A stretch of 64,000 nucleotides of DNA from Peribacillus alkalitolerans (GCF_010882125.1 NZ_JAAGVZ010000001.1:450862-514861); one strand, 5' to 3'; shown: positions 1 through 11,506, counted from the stretch's first letter. Notes: generated by a model not told the origin, from the sequence alone. Numbers and translations: made by a program.

Positions 1-250
1 CGTTTTGTGCAGCATTATACTCTCCTGCGCTTAAAGGGTAAGGGTTGTTTTGCGCATATGGATTAAGGGTTGGATCATAACTTCTTTCTGGATTATAACG
101 TATCCCACCATCTTCATAAGCATTTGGTCTATTTGTAATTAAACGTGTACCATTTTCATCCTGAAGTCTATTTTCATGAGCGTTATTATTGATACCACAA
201 GCTGAAAGGAAAATTACTGACATCAGTGATACTGTTAGCATTTTGTGCAT
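1..250 (-). CDS. YhcN/YlaJ-like spore lipoprotein, C-terminal part outside window
   Basis: The frame runs off the left edge, so only the first 83 residues are visible. A short basic start, a hydrophobic stretch and the lipobox LSAC predict cleavage before Cys18 and lipid anchoring on the outer face of the membrane. The visible mature part is polar and rich in Asn, Tyr, Pro and Gln. The ATG was chosen because AGGAGG sits 8 nt upstream; an in-frame GTG three codons earlier overlaps that ribosome site. Small Asn-rich lipoproteins of the YhcN/YlaJ group are spore-associated in Bacillus; this assignment is inference from composition and lipobox. Lipoprotein is near certain, family is not. Confidence 0.7.
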   Translation of the reverse strand, partial: MHKMLTVSLMSVIFLSACGINNNAHENRLQDENGTRLITNRPNAYEDGGIRYNPERSYDPTLNPYAQNNPYPLSAGEYNAAQN

Positions 251-756
251 GTCACGCACCTCCTGCTATTAGCTTTTCCTCTTTTAATGAAGGGGCTACA
301 ATGCAATTTTAGCCAAAAGATAATGCACTGAAGGAAGCATCAAATATATAAATTTTAGGGACCTTTAGTGGTACCTAACACCCAAATGGTCCAATCTAAA
401 GTTGAAATACTAAAATTTATCTTATTTTGTTTAGGCCTTGGCTCAGATTTGTCGAAAAATCGATATTTTTGGATTATCGATTTTATTTTGGCCGTTTCGA
501 TTTTATTTTTCCCGGTTCGAATGTATTTTTCCCAGTTTCGATAAAAAAGTGGACTACTTCTAAAAACAGCAGTAGATAATGGGTTTTAACATAGAATTGA
601 TGATGAAAGTGCATGAATTGAGATAAAGGTCCACATTTAATAGGTTTTCTTTTCGTTTTTATTGACCAACGCTTAAAATAACCGAATAAAATCAAAACCT
701 ATAAAATAATTCAGTTACATATCTCTTCCCTATCTTGCAGCCGAACTACCGATACA
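251..756. other. Intergenic region with a phased TCGA-word array
   Basis: Lies between the lipoprotein gene and the tdk terminator. Besides the phased repeat (listed separately) and a TTTGTCGAAA Spo0A-box-like 10-mer at 448-457, I see no gene; the only longer frame covers the repeat and has no ribosome site. Confidence 0.6.
460..542. repeat. Phased 20-21 bp array, word TCGA(T/A)
   Basis: TCGA words start at 477, 497, 517 and 538, that is steps of 20, 20 and 21 bp, each followed by a T-rich stretch and a short C/G patch. A further TCGAT at 460 and a TCGAA at 452 lie at the left end out of phase. The alternating step rules out coding. Same period as four other loci in this window, with a different word. 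Confidence 0.75.
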
Positions 757-788
757 ATAAAAAAAGACCCTTATAATAAGGATCTTTT
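757..788 (-). terminator. Intrinsic terminator of tdk
   Basis: Hairpin arms at 762-773 and 777-788 followed on the minus strand by seven T, just past the tdk stop. Confidence 0.8.
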
Positions 789-791
789 GGG

Positions 792-1412
792 CTAAATGGT
801 TTCTTTCATTGCTTTTGTTTGCACTGTTTCAGCCGTTTTGCCAGGCACCTCATGGTGGTGACGGCAACGAGGTTCGTATGCCTCTGAAGCCCCAACAAGA
901 ATGATGGGTTCGTCATAAGAAGCTGGATTCCCATTAATCAACCTTTGAGTCCGGCTAGAAGGTGATCCACATACAGCGCATACCGCTTGTAGCTTTGTAA
1001 CTAATTCAGCTAAAGACATAAGCTTAGGTACGGGTCCAAAAGGCTCTCCCCTAAAATCCTGGTCAAGGCCTGCTAAAATGACACGGTAGCCACTATCTGC
1101 TAGATGTTGGGCAACTTGGACAATTTCTTCATCAAAAAATTGGACCTCATCAATCGCAATTACGTCAATATCCTCACTGATAAATTTAAAAATATCAGTA
1201 GATTTTGCGATTGACATTGCCATTACTGAAGTGCCATTATGAGAAACGACTGCTTCTTCCGCATATCGATTATCTATCGCTGGCTTAAACACAACTGTTT
1301 TTTGTTTGGCAAATTGTGTTCTGCGTACTCTACGGATTAATTCTTCGGATTTTCCTGAAAACATACTTCCACAAATCAGTTCCATCCAACCTGTTTGTTT
1401 CATTACATACAT
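792..1412 (-). CDS. tdk: Thymidine kinase
   Basis: Phosphorylates thymidine to dTMP with ATP in the cytoplasmic pyrimidine salvage pathway. The 206-residue protein has the type II kinase layout: P-loop GSMFSGKS at residues 15-22, the IDEVQFF motif near residues 92-98, and Cys pairs for a structural zinc (CAVC in the lasso region, a later CRHHHE). Start at MYVMKQTGW was chosen over a 40-residue longer frame because it matches the family N-terminus and has GGGAGAGG upstream. It is last in the rho-rpmE-tdk order and is followed by its own terminator. Length and motifs are normal; identification is firm. Confidence 0.96.
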   Translation of the reverse strand: MYVMKQTGWMELICGSMFSGKSEELIRRVRRTQFAKQKTVVFKPAIDNRYAEEAVVSHNGTSVMAMSIAKSTDIFKFISEDIDVIAIDEVQFFDEEIVQVAQHLADSGYRVILAGLDQDFRGEPFGPVPKLMSLAELVTKLQAVCAVCGSPSSRTQRLINGNPASYDEPIILVGASEAYEPRCRHHHEVPGKTAETVQTKAMKETI

Positions 1413-1601
1413 GAATGAGACCTCTCCCTTCCTATGTACCCTATTGGAAAGCTGAAGCGTCATACGACCAAACCAGCTTATATATATTAGAAAAGTGTAA
1501 ATACAACATGGTCCTTTATTAAAGCAGACCACATATCTGTATTTACCACTAAAAAATCGAAATAAAGCTTAATATTTATATAAAATTCCCTTTAAAGCAG
1601 T

Positions 1602-1638
1602 AAAAAAACAGGCAAGGGGTTTAGTTCTTGCCTGTTTT
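1602..1638 (-). terminator. Intrinsic terminator of rpmE
   Basis: Minus-strand hairpin AAAACAGGCAAG / CTTGCCTGTTTT followed by a T tract, 12 nt past the rpmE stop. Confidence 0.85.
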
Positions 1639-1650
1639 AAAAGTTTAAAA

Positions 1651-1851
1651 TTATTTAATACCGTATTTTTTGTTGAAACGGTCAACACGGCCGCCAGCTT
1701 CAGCGAACTTCTGACGTCCAGTATAGAATGGGTGACACTCGTTACAAGTCTCAACGCGCATTTCTTTAGCTACTGAGCCAGTTTCAAATTCGTTACCACA
1801 AGCACATTTAACAACTAACTTATTGTAATTTGGATGAATTCCTGCTTTCAT
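1651..1851 (-). CDS. rpmE: 50S ribosomal protein L31, zinc-binding type
   Basis: Component of the large ribosomal subunit at the central protuberance. The 66-residue protein starts MKAGIHPNY and carries a Cys-X-Cys (residues 16 and 18) and CNEC, the four-Cys set of the zinc-containing (C+) L31 form; the zinc-free paralogue made under zinc limitation lacks it. The start was placed at MKAG, not 17 codons earlier, on family length and a good ribosome site (AGGAG). Single gene unit between rho and tdk, with its own terminator. Nothing unusual. Confidence 0.97.
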   Translation of the reverse strand: MKAGIHPNYNKLVVKCACGNEFETGSVAKEMRVETCNECHPFYTGRQKFAEAGGRVDRFNKKYGIK

Positions 1852-2021
1852 TCTTTTCATCTCCTTCCGCCCTGAATCATACTGAAACAGAGTTATATGC
1901 ACTAATAAAGTGATATTAGCTTTTCACATATTTTTGTAAAACATACTATTAGATTATAGCAAGGTCAATTTCATTTTGCAATAGTATGCATGCATAGGAA
2001 AAACCTACATTTTTTCAAAAA

Positions 2022-3299
2022 TCAAGATCCTCGCTTAGAGGTATTGTTCTTCATCTCATCTTCCAACATAGCAAAAAATTCTTCATTGCTCTTTGTCTGA
2101 CGTAGCTTACGAAGGAAACGTTCTGCGAAATCAGGAGTATCTGACATCGTTTTGCGAATTGCCCAAAGCTTATCGAGATGATCTTTTTGTATCAACAATT
2201 CTTCTTTACGTGTTCCAGATCGACGGATATCAATTGCTGGGAAGATTCTTCTTTCTGCTAATTGACGATCTAGATGAAGCTCCATATTACCCGTTCCTTT
2301 GAACTCTTCATAGATAACGTCATCCATTCTTGAACCTGTGTCAATCAAGGCTGTCGCCAATATTGTCAAGCTTCCGCCTTCTTCAATATTACGGGCTGCA
2401 CCAAAGAAACGCTTAGGTCTATGGAATGCAGCTGGATCAATACCACCAGATAACGTTCTTCCGCTTGGTGGAATGACCAAGTTGTAAGCACGTGCTAAAC
2501 GAGTGATACTATCCATTAAGATAATTACATCACGTTTATGCTCCACAAGGCGCATCGCACGTTCCAATACTAATTCTGCTACTTTAATATGATTTTCAGG
2601 CACTTCATCAAACGTCGAACTTACCACATCACCAGCAACAGAACGTTCAATGTCTGTAACCTCTTCCGGACGCTCATCAATTAAAAGGACAATCAATTCA
2701 GCTTCAGGATGGTTCGTTGTAATGGCATTCGCAATTTCCTTTAGAAGCATGGTTTTACCTGCTTTAGGAGGAGCGACGATTAAACCACGCTGTCCAAAAC
2801 CAACTGGAGCAATTACGTCCATGATACGAGTTGATAAGTTCTTCTGTGTTGTTTCGAGCTTGATTTGGCGGTTCGGATATAAAGGAGTCAATCCAGGGAA
2901 ATGGACTCGTTCCTTTGCTGATTCCGGGTCATCTCCATTTACTGCCTCAACATGCAGGAGTCCGAAATAACGCTCATTTTCTTTAGGTGGACGTACCTTA
3001 CCTGATACCTTATCTCCATTTCGCAAATCAAAACGACGAATCTGTGACGCAGAAATATAGATATCTTCAGAACTAGGGGAGTAATTGATTGGCCTTAAAA
3101 AACCAAATCCTTCAGAAGGAATAATTTCAAGTACACCTTCCATGAAAAGAAGTCCATCTTGTTCGGCTTGTGATTTTAAAATAGAGAAAATCAATTCTTT
3201 TTTCGTTAATTTGCTGTAGTAAGAAATCTTATATTCTTTCGCCAGCTCGTACAGCTCTTTTAATTTCATATGTTCAAGCTTAGAAATCGTTAAATTCAT
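2022..3299 (-). CDS. rho: Transcription termination factor Rho
   Basis: Hexameric RNA-dependent ATPase that releases RNA polymerase from untranslated transcripts. The 425-residue protein has the N-terminal helical segment, the cold-shock-like RNA-binding domain (about residues 50-125, with EGFGFLR), the Walker A motif APPKAGKT near residue 177-184 and Walker [17 protein letters not shown], plus the SGG(I)DP Q-loop/R-loop region. Length is within two residues of the B. subtilis protein. Neighbours glpX upstream and rpmE downstream are the standard order. Secure. Confidence 0.97.
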   Translation of the reverse strand: MNLTISKLEHMKLKELYELAKEYKISYYSKLTKKELIFSILKSQAEQDGLLFMEGVLEIIPSEGFGFLRPINYSPSSEDIYISASQIRRFDLRNGDKVSGKVRPPKENERYFGLLHVEAVNGDDPESAKERVHFPGLTPLYPNRQIKLETTQKNLSTRIMDVIAPVGFGQRGLIVAPPKAGKTMLLKEIANAITTNHPEAELIVLLIDERPEEVTDIERSVAGDVVSSTFDEVPENHIKVAELVLERAMRLVEHKRDVIILMDSITRLARAYNLVIPPSGRTLSGGIDPAAFHRPKRFFGAARNIEEGGSLTILATALIDTGSRMDDVIYEEFKGTGNMELHLDRQLAERRIFPAIDIRRSGTRKEELLIQKDHLDKLWAIRKTMSDTPDFAERFLRKLRQTKSNEEFFAMLEDEMKNNTSKRGS

Positions 3300-3705
3300 C
3301 GTGACACCACTCTTTTTTATTTTGAGAAATCATTCAAATACAAACAGTCGATTGAAAAAAATGCAAGCGTAATTGCACCTCGGTCTTTACCAAAGGCTAG
3401 GAATCTAATTCAATCTTTTAATGTTTAAATAAAGGAATTTGTTTTTCTTTTTAAAGAAGACAATATTGAAGGAAAACTATACAACTCTTGAAGGGTTGGA
3501 GTAATTTTGAGTATAGAACTCTGTTCCACAAATACATAACCCATTTACTGCTTGTCATTTATTCGGGGAAGTTTCACTCTATTGTACTTTTTTCAAGGAG
3601 AATATTCAACTTAAATGTTGAAGCGAGCATATCACAGCTCGCTTCAAACTTGCTATTTTATTACTATCGTCAAGATTGACCAACATTAAACCTGACAGTC
3701 ACTCT
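3300..3705. other. glpX-rho intergenic region
   Basis: About 400 bp with no convincing gene. It must hold the rho promoter and leader but I could not pick a clear -35/-10 pair. The one clear structure is the hairpin at 3618-3647 (listed). Confidence 0.5.
3618..3647 (-). terminator. Perfect 11-bp hairpin downstream of glpX
   Basis: Arms TTGAAGCGAGC and GCTCGCTTCAA with an 8-nt loop, 60 nt past the glpX stop. No strong T run follows on either strand, so it may be an inefficient terminator or an RNA-stabilising 3' structure. Confidence 0.45.
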
Positions 3706-4668
3706 TTATTTGATTACCAAATTCGGTTTTTTCTTTAGACTATGACGACCATCGATAAAACGGACAGTTCCAGACTTAGCACGCATAACTAGTGAGTGTG
3801 TTTCTCCATAGTTGGCTTTGTACTGCACCCCACGTAAAAGTTCACCGTCAGTGACACCAGTAGCAGCAAAAATGGCATCGTCGCCACGTACGAGGTCTTC
3901 CATTAGCAAGATTTTATTGGTATCTAAGCCCATTTTCACGCAACGCTCTGCTTCAGCATCGTTTTGTGGAAGTAGCTTACCTTGAAGTTCTCCTCCTAGG
4001 CATTTTAATGCTACTGCAGCAATTACTCCCTCTGGAGCTCCTCCAGAACCAAAAAGGATGTCAACACCTGTCTGATCGAACGCTGTATTAATGGCACCCG
4101 CAACGTCTCCATCATTAATCAGCTTGATTCGGACACCTGCATCTCGCAAGATTTGAATAAGTTCCGCGTGTCTTGGTCTATTCAATATTGTTGCTACAAC
4201 ATCTTGAATATCCTTGTTTTTCGCTTTTGCAACTGCTCTTACGTTGTCCAGAACTGGAGCGTTAATATCAATTAGACCCACAGCTTCAGGCCCAACTGCG
4301 ATTTTTTCCATATACATGTCTGGTGCATGCAACAGATTTCCGTGATCAGCAACAGCCAACACTGCTAACGCATTCCAACCACCTGAAGCAACGATATTCG
4401 TCCCTTCCAATGGATCTACAGCCACGTCCACTCTAGGGCCATATCCAGTCCCTAATTTTTCACCAATGTAAAGCATTGGTGCTTCGTCCATTTCACCTTC
4501 GCCAATTACAACTGTCCCTTTCATAGGAATAGTATCAAAAACATCTCTCATTGCAGAAGTTGCAGCACCATCTGCCTCATCTTTTTTTCCTCGTCCCATC
4601 CAGCGAGCTGAAGCTAATGCAGCTGCTTCTGTAACGCGAACAAGTTCCATTGATAAACTTCTTTCCAT
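3706..4668 (-). CDS. glpX: Fructose-1,6-bisphosphatase, class II
   Basis: Hydrolyses fructose-1,6-bisphosphate to fructose-6-phosphate for gluconeogenesis. The 320-residue sequence begins [17 protein letters not shown] and contains the class II metal and substrate motifs [15 protein letters not shown] and DPLEGTN, as in lithium-sensitive phosphatases. This is the ywjI position next to murAB and rho. Length matches the family (about 320). Genes for aldolase (fbaA) and transaldolase (tal) lie just upstream on the same strand, so a central-carbon cluster is preserved. Secure. Confidence 0.96.
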   Translation of the reverse strand: MERSLSMELVRVTEAAALASARWMGRGKKDEADGAATSAMRDVFDTIPMKGTVVIGEGEMDEAPMLYIGEKLGTGYGPRVDVAVDPLEGTNIVASGGWNALAVLAVADHGNLLHAPDMYMEKIAVGPEAVGLIDINAPVLDNVRAVAKAKNKDIQDVVATILNRPRHAELIQILRDAGVRIKLINDGDVAGAINTAFDQTGVDILFGSGGAPEGVIAAVALKCLGGELQGKLLPQNDAEAERCVKMGLDTNKILLMEDLVRGDDAIFAATGVTDGELLRGVQYKANYGETHSLVMRAKSGTVRFIDGRHSLKKKPNLVIK

Positions 4669-4910
4669 TCTGATTTCCTCCTAAACGAAACGATATAGAA
4701 AAGCACAAGGTACATGCGCTTAATAATCCGTATAACACATTGACGAATATATTGTAGCACAATAGTGCAGATTAGTAACAGGTAAACAAGATTTTTTTAA
4801 TGGAAGTGTTAAACATTTAATAGAAAGCTCTGTTGAAGCTCATTGTTGATATAGCACTTTGGTAATTGGAGCGGAATTCAACAAGTTTAACATAACCTAA
4901 AATACATAAG

Positions 4911-4944
4911 AAAAACCTATCCTCAAAATATGTTTGAAAATAGG
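4911..4944 (-). terminator. Putative intrinsic terminator of murAB
   Basis: Minus-strand CCTATTTTCAAA / TTTTGAGGATAGG imperfect hairpin followed by TTTTTCTT, 15 nt past the murAB stop. Confidence 0.65.
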
Positions 4945-4958
4945 CTCAACTTATATCA

Positions 4959-6245
4959 TCAAGAGCTCTTCAGTTGTTCCACTTCTTCTTCAGTCATTTT
5001 TTCACGCCACACTGTAGCCCCTAATCCATTGAGCTTGTCCACTAGATGGCTGTAGCCTCTATCGATATGTTCTAAGCCTGTAATCTCAGTGATTCCTTCT
5101 GCCATTAGACCAGCAATGACAAGGGCTGCACCTGCTCGAAGGTCACTAGCTTTCACTTTTGCACCTTGGAGTTGAATAGGACCATTGATGATAGCAGATC
5201 GTCCTTCTACTTTGATGTTCGCATTCATTCGACGCAATTCGTCAATGTGCTTGAAGCGGGCACCATAGATGGTATCCGTCACCACACTGGAACCTGTTGC
5301 CTTCGTCAATAAAGTAGTAAACGGTTGCTGCAAGTCAGTCGCAAAACCTGGATAGACCAAGGTTTTAATGTCGACAGATTTGAAGGATGGACCTGGTGAA
5401 ATAAAGACTTGATCATCCCTTGTTTCGATACTGACACCCATTTCCCTTAGCTTTGCAATCAATGATTCTAAATGCTGCGGAATGACATTATCGATAAGGA
5501 TGCCTTCTCCGACTGCAGCTGCCATAATCATAAACGTTCCTGCTTCTATACGATCAGGAATGATGGTATGACGGCAGCCCTGAAGGCTGTCTACACCATC
5601 AATACGAATAATATCGGTTCCAGCCCCTTTGATTTTGGCACCCATATTCGTTAGTAAAGTGGCCACATCAATGATTTCAGGCTCCTTCGCCGCATTTTCG
5701 ATAATTGTACGCCCTTTAGCACGGACGGCAGCAAGCATGATATTGATAGTAGCACCTACGCTTACCACATCAAGATAAATCTTTGCGCCTCTTAGTTCGT
5801 CAGCACGTAGATAAATCGCACCTTGTTCGTTTGTCACTTGAGCCCCAAGTGCTTCAAAGCCTTTTATATGCTGATCGATTGGTCTTGGACCTAAATAACA
5901 TCCTCCAGGGAGCCCGATGACCGCTTTTTTAAAGCGTCCAAGCATGGCACCCATTAAATAATAAGAAGCACGGAGTTTTTTCACGCGACCATTTGGAAGG
6001 GGCATTGGAATCATGGTGCTCGGGTCGACTCTCATTTCCCCATCGCTAAATGAAACCGTACCGCCAATTTCTTCTAATAATCCTTTTAAGATTTCAACAT
6101 CCGAAATTTCTGGCAATCCTTCAATCGTAACTGGGGAATCTGCCAGAATGGTTGCTGGAATTAAAGCCACTGCACTATTTTTTGCACCACTTACACGAAT
6201 GGTTCCTTTAAGAGGGTAACCGCCTGCAATCTTAAGCTTTTCCAT
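4959..6245 (-). CDS. murAB: UDP-N-acetylglucosamine 1-carboxyvinyltransferase (second MurA)
   Basis: Transfers enolpyruvate from PEP to UDP-GlcNAc, the first committed step of peptidoglycan synthesis. The 428-residue protein has the N-terminal KNSA motif (residues 22-25) and the fosfomycin-binding loop [12 protein letters not shown] with the nucleophile Cys116. A frame 22 codons longer exists, but [14 protein letters not shown] is the family start and has AAGGGAG seven nt upstream. Position between tal and glpX matches the MurAB/MurZ paralogue of Bacillus rather than the essential MurAA. With Cys present it should be fosfomycin-sensitive; fosB is in this same window. Confidence 0.95.
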   Translation of the reverse strand: MEKLKIAGGYPLKGTIRVSGAKNSAVALIPATILADSPVTIEGLPEISDVEILKGLLEEIGGTVSFSDGEMRVDPSTMIPMPLPNGRVKKLRASYYLMGAMLGRFKKAVIGLPGGCYLGPRPIDQHIKGFEALGAQVTNEQGAIYLRADELRGAKIYLDVVSVGATINIMLAAVRAKGRTIIENAAKEPEIIDVATLLTNMGAKIKGAGTDIIRIDGVDSLQGCRHTIIPDRIEAGTFMIMAAAVGEGILIDNVIPQHLESLIAKLREMGVSIETRDDQVFISPGPSFKSVDIKTLVYPGFATDLQQPFTTLLTKATGSSVVTDTIYGARFKHIDELRRMNANIKVEGRSAIINGPIQLQGAKVKASDLRAGAALVIAGLMAEGITEITGLEHIDRGYSHLVDKLNGLGATVWREKMTEEEVEQLKSS

Positions 6246-6463
6246 ATTATACTCCCTTCTGCGTAAAGCCGTTCGAAAGTGAAATTTATTACCATCTTCA
6301 TTTATATCCATGTTTTACCAACAAATTCAAACATAATTTGACATTATTCTTATCTATATAGTTTACACAAAATTCTTATTCTCATGTAAATTTTGATAAA
6401 AAATTTTAAAATGAGGATATAGTAACAATATTCGAACGGTTTATACAGAAAGATTCCCTTACA

Positions 6464-7108
6464 TTATGATCTTCCTGCCCAATCCTTTAAGAATGCTTCT
6501 ATACCTTTGTCTGTCAATGGATGGTGGAACATACCCATAATCACTTTAAATGGTACCGTCGCGATATGTGCCCCTTTTAATGCCGCTTCCGTCACATGCA
6601 TTGGATGGCGGATTGATGCAGCGATAATCTCTGATTCAATTCCATGAATAGCAAAAATATCGGCAATATCAGAAATAAGTTTCAATCCATCTTGACCAAT
6701 ATCATCCAATCTCCCTAAAAATGGTGAAACATATGTAGCCCCAGCACGCGCAGCCATCAAGGCTTGGTTAGCACTAAAGATCAATGTTACATTCGTTTTG
6801 ATTCCTTTTTCAGTAAAGGTCTTGACTGCCTTTAAACCATCTGGTGTCATTGGAACTTTAATGGTGATATTTGGAGCAATCGCGGCTAATTCTAGGCCTT
6901 CCTTAATCATCCCATCATAGTCTAGTGCAATGACTTCCGCACTTACGGATCCAGCTACTAATTCTGTGATTTCCTTTAATCTCTCAGGAAACGAAATATT
7001 TTTTTCCTTGGCTACTAATGATGGATTTGTAGTAACCCCAGATAAAAGACCAAGTTCATTTGCCTCACGAATTTCATCTATATTTGCAGTATCAATAAAA
7101 AATTTCAT
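6464..7108 (-). CDS. tal: Transaldolase (TalC/FSA-like)
   Basis: Small transaldolase of the pentose phosphate pathway moving a dihydroxyacetone unit between sugar phosphates. The 214-residue protein starts [16 protein letters not shown] and holds the Schiff-base lysine in TIKVPMT near residue 84, the GVTTNPS motif and the [15 protein letters not shown] loop. The group is shared with fructose-6-phosphate aldolase, so sequence alone does not fully separate the two; in Bacillus this locus (ywjH) is called transaldolase. Lies between fbaA and murAB on the same strand. Confidence 0.93.
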   Translation of the reverse strand: MKFFIDTANIDEIREANELGLLSGVTTNPSLVAKEKNISFPERLKEITELVAGSVSAEVIALDYDGMIKEGLELAAIAPNITIKVPMTPDGLKAVKTFTEKGIKTNVTLIFSANQALMAARAGATYVSPFLGRLDDIGQDGLKLISDIADIFAIHGIESEIIAASIRHPMHVTEAALKGAHIATVPFKVIMGMFHHPLTDKGIEAFLKDWAGRS

Positions 7109-7226
7109 CTCTATACCTCCAAAATATGTTCTTTTGTCTTTTTTATTATTAGCTTAGTTACTCGTAAACTTTCTATTTACTTCAACACACAGCTACATCT
7201 AAGCTGACAATGCTGATAGGACGAAG

Positions 7227-7251
7227 GAAACCGCCTGTATGGGGCGGTTTC
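7227..7251 (-). terminator. Hairpin downstream of fbaA
   Basis: GAAACCGCC / GGCGGTTTC, 9-bp GC-rich stem with a 7-nt loop, 30 nt past the fbaA stop. No T tract follows, so strength as a terminator is uncertain. Confidence 0.5.
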
Positions 7252-7281
7252 AAAAATCATCATTAAATTTAAGTATTTGGA

Positions 7282-8139
7282 TTAAGCTTTACCACTTGAA
7301 CCGAATTCACGCATTTTACCGATAACTGTTTCTTTGATCGCGTCACGACCAGGGCCGATATATTTACGTGGATCATAAGCTTCAGTATTAGAGCTTAATA
7401 CTTCTCTTACAGCTTTTGTAAATGCAATTTGGTTTTCAGTATTTACATTGATTTTGGACGTACCTAAAGAAATAGACTTTTGGATGTCTTTAGTAGGGAT
7501 TCCAGTTCCGCCGTGTAATACTAATGGAATGCCCGTTAAATCACGAACCTCTTCCATTTCTTTAAAGCCTAAGTTAGGCTCACCTTTGTAAGGTCCGTGA
7601 ACGGAACCTAATGCAGGCGCAAGGCAATCGACACCTGTTTGCTTCACTAACTCTTGACATTCTTTTGGATCAGCATAGATTACGCCATCCGCGATGACAT
7701 CGTCTTCTTGGCCACCAACTGTACCAAGCTCAGCCTCAACAGAAACTCCTTTAGAATGAGCAAGTTCAACCACTTTTTTAGTAGTGGAAACATTTTCTTC
7801 AAAAGGACCGTGGGAAGCATCGATCATTACGGATGTAAACCCTGCTTCAATCGCTTCTTTACACTTATCATAGCTTGATCCATGATCAAGGTGAATTGCA
7901 ACTGGTACTGTTATTTTCATATCTTCCAACAGACCTTTTACCATCATAACCGTCGTTTTGAACCCACCCATGTGGCGAGCAGCACCTTCGGATACACCTA
8001 GGATAACCGGAGATTTCTCCTGTTCTGCTGCAGCAAGAATAGCTTGAGTCCATTCAAGGTTATTAATGTTGAATTGGCCTACTGCATACTTTTCTTTTAA
8101 TGCTTTGTTGAGCATGTCAGTCATTGAAACTAAAGGCAT
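7282..8139 (-). CDS. fbaA: Fructose-bisphosphate aldolase, class II
   Basis: Zinc-dependent aldolase that splits fructose-1,6-bisphosphate into the two triose phosphates. 285 residues, the usual Bacillus length. Visible signatures: AIHLDHGSS (zinc His and catalytic Asp, about residues 81-89), [17 protein letters not shown] and the C-terminal VLHGGTGIP and INVNTENQ phosphate-binding motifs. GGAGG ribosome site directly upstream of the ATG. Next to spo0F and tal, the conserved order. Secure. Confidence 0.97.
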   Translation of the reverse strand: MPLVSMTDMLNKALKEKYAVGQFNINNLEWTQAILAAAEQEKSPVILGVSEGAARHMGGFKTTVMMVKGLLEDMKITVPVAIHLDHGSSYDKCKEAIEAGFTSVMIDASHGPFEENVSTTKKVVELAHSKGVSVEAELGTVGGQEDDVIADGVIYADPKECQELVKQTGVDCLAPALGSVHGPYKGEPNLGFKEMEEVRDLTGIPLVLHGGTGIPTKDIQKSISLGTSKINVNTENQIAFTKAVREVLSSNTEAYDPRKYIGPGRDAIKETVIGKMREFGSSGKA

Positions 8140-8345
8140 TTTATTTCCTCCTTGTAGTAGAAACTATCCAAAGTGCTGTAAGGTGTAAGATCCCCTTTTC
8201 AATTTTCCCTAAAAAGAAGAATCCCTATACTAACCTTTTATAAGCCCTACAAAAAATACACCTTTAGCATATCAATTGAACGATAAAACGGCAACAAATA
8301 CACTGTGTAATCGTACATTTTATGTATGAAAGGCCTTACATCCGA

Positions 8346-8717
8346 TTAGGATGTTTTAATTGGTAAGTATTGTCTTACAGCCTTCCTCATGTCATCAATA
8401 TCAAACGGTTTTGCGAAGTGTGTAAGTGCACCTAAATCCTTCGCTTCTTGAATCATATCAAGTTCACCATAAGCAGTCATAATAATGACCCGAATATCAG
8501 GATTAAGTTTTTTCATACGTTTTAAGATTTCAATCCCATCCATTCCTGGGATTTTCATATCCAATAGCACCAAATCTGGCGCATGGTTGGTAACAATATC
8601 TAATGCTTGAATGCCGTTTGCAGCTTGAAAAGTTTTATAACCTTCTTTTTGGAATACTTCATTCAATAATATCCTTATTCCGAATTGATCATCTACGATT
8701 AATAGTTTTTCTCCCAT
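8346..8717 (-). CDS. spo0F: Sporulation phosphorelay response regulator Spo0F
   Basis: Single receiver domain that takes phosphate from sporulation kinases and passes it to Spo0B on the way to Spo0A. The 123 residues show the acidic pair in IVDD (residues 8-10), the phosphorylated Asp53 in LLDMKIPG, Thr81 and Lys103 in HFAKPFD. It is one residue shorter than the B. subtilis protein at the N-terminus and lacks any output domain. A SigmaH-type promoter lies upstream (8797-8824), as expected for induction at sporulation onset. Confidence 0.97.
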   Translation of the reverse strand: MGEKLLIVDDQFGIRILLNEVFQKEGYKTFQAANGIQALDIVTNHAPDLVLLDMKIPGMDGIEILKRMKKLNPDIRVIIMTAYGELDMIQEAKDLGALTHFAKPFDIDDMRKAVRQYLPIKTS

Positions 8718-8796
8718 TCCAGCACCTCGTTTTTATAGTTACCCCTTTTATGAAAAAATCCTACTCTTTGTTCTAGTATACATATCTAAACTATAC

Positions 8797-8824
8797 ATTC
8801 TGTAAAAATGCTCAAATTTCCTTC
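8797..8824 (-). promoter_or_regulatory. SigmaH promoter of spo0F
   Basis: Minus strand GAAGGAAAT, 12-nt spacer, ACAGAAT fits the SigmaH pattern RNAGGAWWW-N11/12-RNNGAAT at all fixed positions, about 80 nt upstream of the spo0F start. SigmaH control of spo0F is known in B. subtilis; assignment here is by consensus match. Confidence 0.7.
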
Positions 8825-8976
8825 CTATTTTAAAAAAGTTGAAAAGACAATTTCTGCAAGGACTAATTTTTATTATAACGCTTTGTATCCTATACATTCG
8901 CATTTAAAGGTTCGATGCTTTATAATTTGAACTAATTTCATGAATTATTGAGTTTTGTGAGGAAAGGAAAACGTTT

Positions 8977-9522
8977 ATGTTAAAAATTTTTTCTACGCAA
9001 CTACAAGGGAAATTCAAACCATTTGTAGATGATGAAGGTTCTATAGAAGAAGCTGCCCGTTTACTTGCCCAAGCAATCGTCGGAGAAGGAGCTGTGTATT
9101 TATACGGTTCAGATGAAATGGGCGGGGTTTTGTCAGAGGCTTTGTTTGGTTTAGAGCCATTTCCACGCGCTAAGTCCTTGGAATGGATTGCAGGTGAATT
9201 ACCTTGTACACCAATAGATCGCGCCCTGCTTTTCTCTCGCTTTTCACATGATGAGGAAGCTTTAAAAATCGCCCAAACTTTAGAGCAACAAGGTATTCCA
9301 TTTGTTGCAGTTTCCACCCTAGAAAAAAAAGATGAAGTGGGATTACATACGATTGCGGATGTGCACATTGACTTGAAGCTGCTAAAAGGGTTATTGCCTG
9401 ATGAATTAGGCAATCGATTTGGATATCCTGCCCTTATGCTTGCTTTATTCGTCTATCATGGTATCAAGTTCACCCTCGATGAAATATTGAGTGAATTAGA
9501 AGATGAGGAAGAAGAGTTATAA
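8977..9522 (+). CDS. ywjG: DUF2529 protein YwjG
   Basis: Conserved Bacillaceae protein of unknown role found between spo0F and pyrG. The 181 residues look cytoplasmic, with a central segment (LYGSDEMGG, IDRALLFSRFSHDEEAL, GIPFVAVST) that resembles the nucleotide-like sugar-isomerase fold used for phosphosugar binding; that fold suggestion is inference. The C-terminus ends in an acidic DEEEEL tail. It is the only rightward gene in the first 24 kb, divergent from spo0F and convergent with pyrG. Ribosome site GAGGAAAGG precedes the ATG. Confidence 0.9.
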   Translation: MLKIFSTQLQGKFKPFVDDEGSIEEAARLLAQAIVGEGAVYLYGSDEMGGVLSEALFGLEPFPRAKSLEWIAGELPCTPIDRALLFSRFSHDEEALKIAQTLEQQGIPFVAVSTLEKKDEVGLHTIADVHIDLKLLKGLLPDELGNRFGYPALMLALFVYHGIKFTLDEILSELEDEEEEL

Positions 9523-9526
9523 AATA

Positions 9527-9562
9527 AAACAGGCGGTCCTTTTGAAGGATTCGCCTGTTTTT
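9527..9562. terminator. Bidirectional terminator between ywjG and pyrG
   Basis: AAACAGGCG / CGCCTGTTT hairpin with T-rich tails on both strands, between two convergent stops 55 bp apart. Confidence 0.85.
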
Positions 9563-9576
9563 GTTTACAAATGTTT

Positions 9577-11205
<1,629 letters not shown>

Positions 11206-11224
11206 TCATGGAGCAAAAATTAAG

Positions 11225-11332
11225 AGGGTGACTCCTAGGGGTCTGACCCCACACTCAATAAGCTGTACCATAGAAATATGTTTATCTTTGTATACAGCGG
11301 TATTGAGGGGTTTGACCCAAGCCTGTCACCCT
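11225..11332. repeat. 108-bp fold-back element in the pyrG leader
   Basis: Outer inverted repeat AGGGTGAC / GTCACCCT, inner arms CTCAATA / TATTGAG, and a GGGGTCTGACCCC palindrome near the left end echoed by GGGGTTTGACCC on the right. The structure looks like a small mobile palindromic element (REP/MITE-like). Only one copy is in the window. Confidence 0.6.
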
Positions 11333-11387
11333 TTGCACAAGGTTTTTATGGCATTAGCTTTTCCACATATGGAATAGAAAATGCCCA

Positions 11388-11428
11388 ATAAAAACAAAAA
11401 CGCCCCTCTTACAAAAGTAAGGGGAGCG
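11388..11428 (-). terminator. pyrG attenuator terminator
   Basis: Minus-strand CGCTCCCCTTAC, 4-nt loop TTTT, GTAAGAGGGGCG and then TTTTTGTTTTT. The 5' arm contains the CUCCCC target for a poly-G tail. It probably also ends rpoE transcripts. Confidence 0.85.
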
Positions 11429-11471
11429 ATATAAGTTAAATACGTGTCCTTTTAAAAGGAGCCCAAAAATG

Positions 11472-11500
11472 ATTCTACAAATTTCGAATTGAATTGTCAA
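11472..11500 (-). promoter_or_regulatory. SigmaA promoter of pyrG
   Basis: TTGACA (11495-11500), 17-nt spacer, TAGAAT (11472-11477), then 7 nt to a GGG start at 11464. It begins only a few bases past the rpoE stop codon. Confidence 0.85.
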
Positions 11501-11506
11501 GCACGA

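Noticed and set aside
483..695. 70-codon frame on the minus strand
   Set aside because: It covers the phased TCGA repeat, has low-complexity Phe/Lys content and no ribosome site.
1413..1532. 40-residue N-terminal extension of Tdk
   Set aside because: Family start and ribosome site support the internal ATG.
8904..9413. 169-codon frame opposite ywjG
   Set aside because: Antisense to a conserved gene with a good ribosome site; composition is that of a shadow frame.
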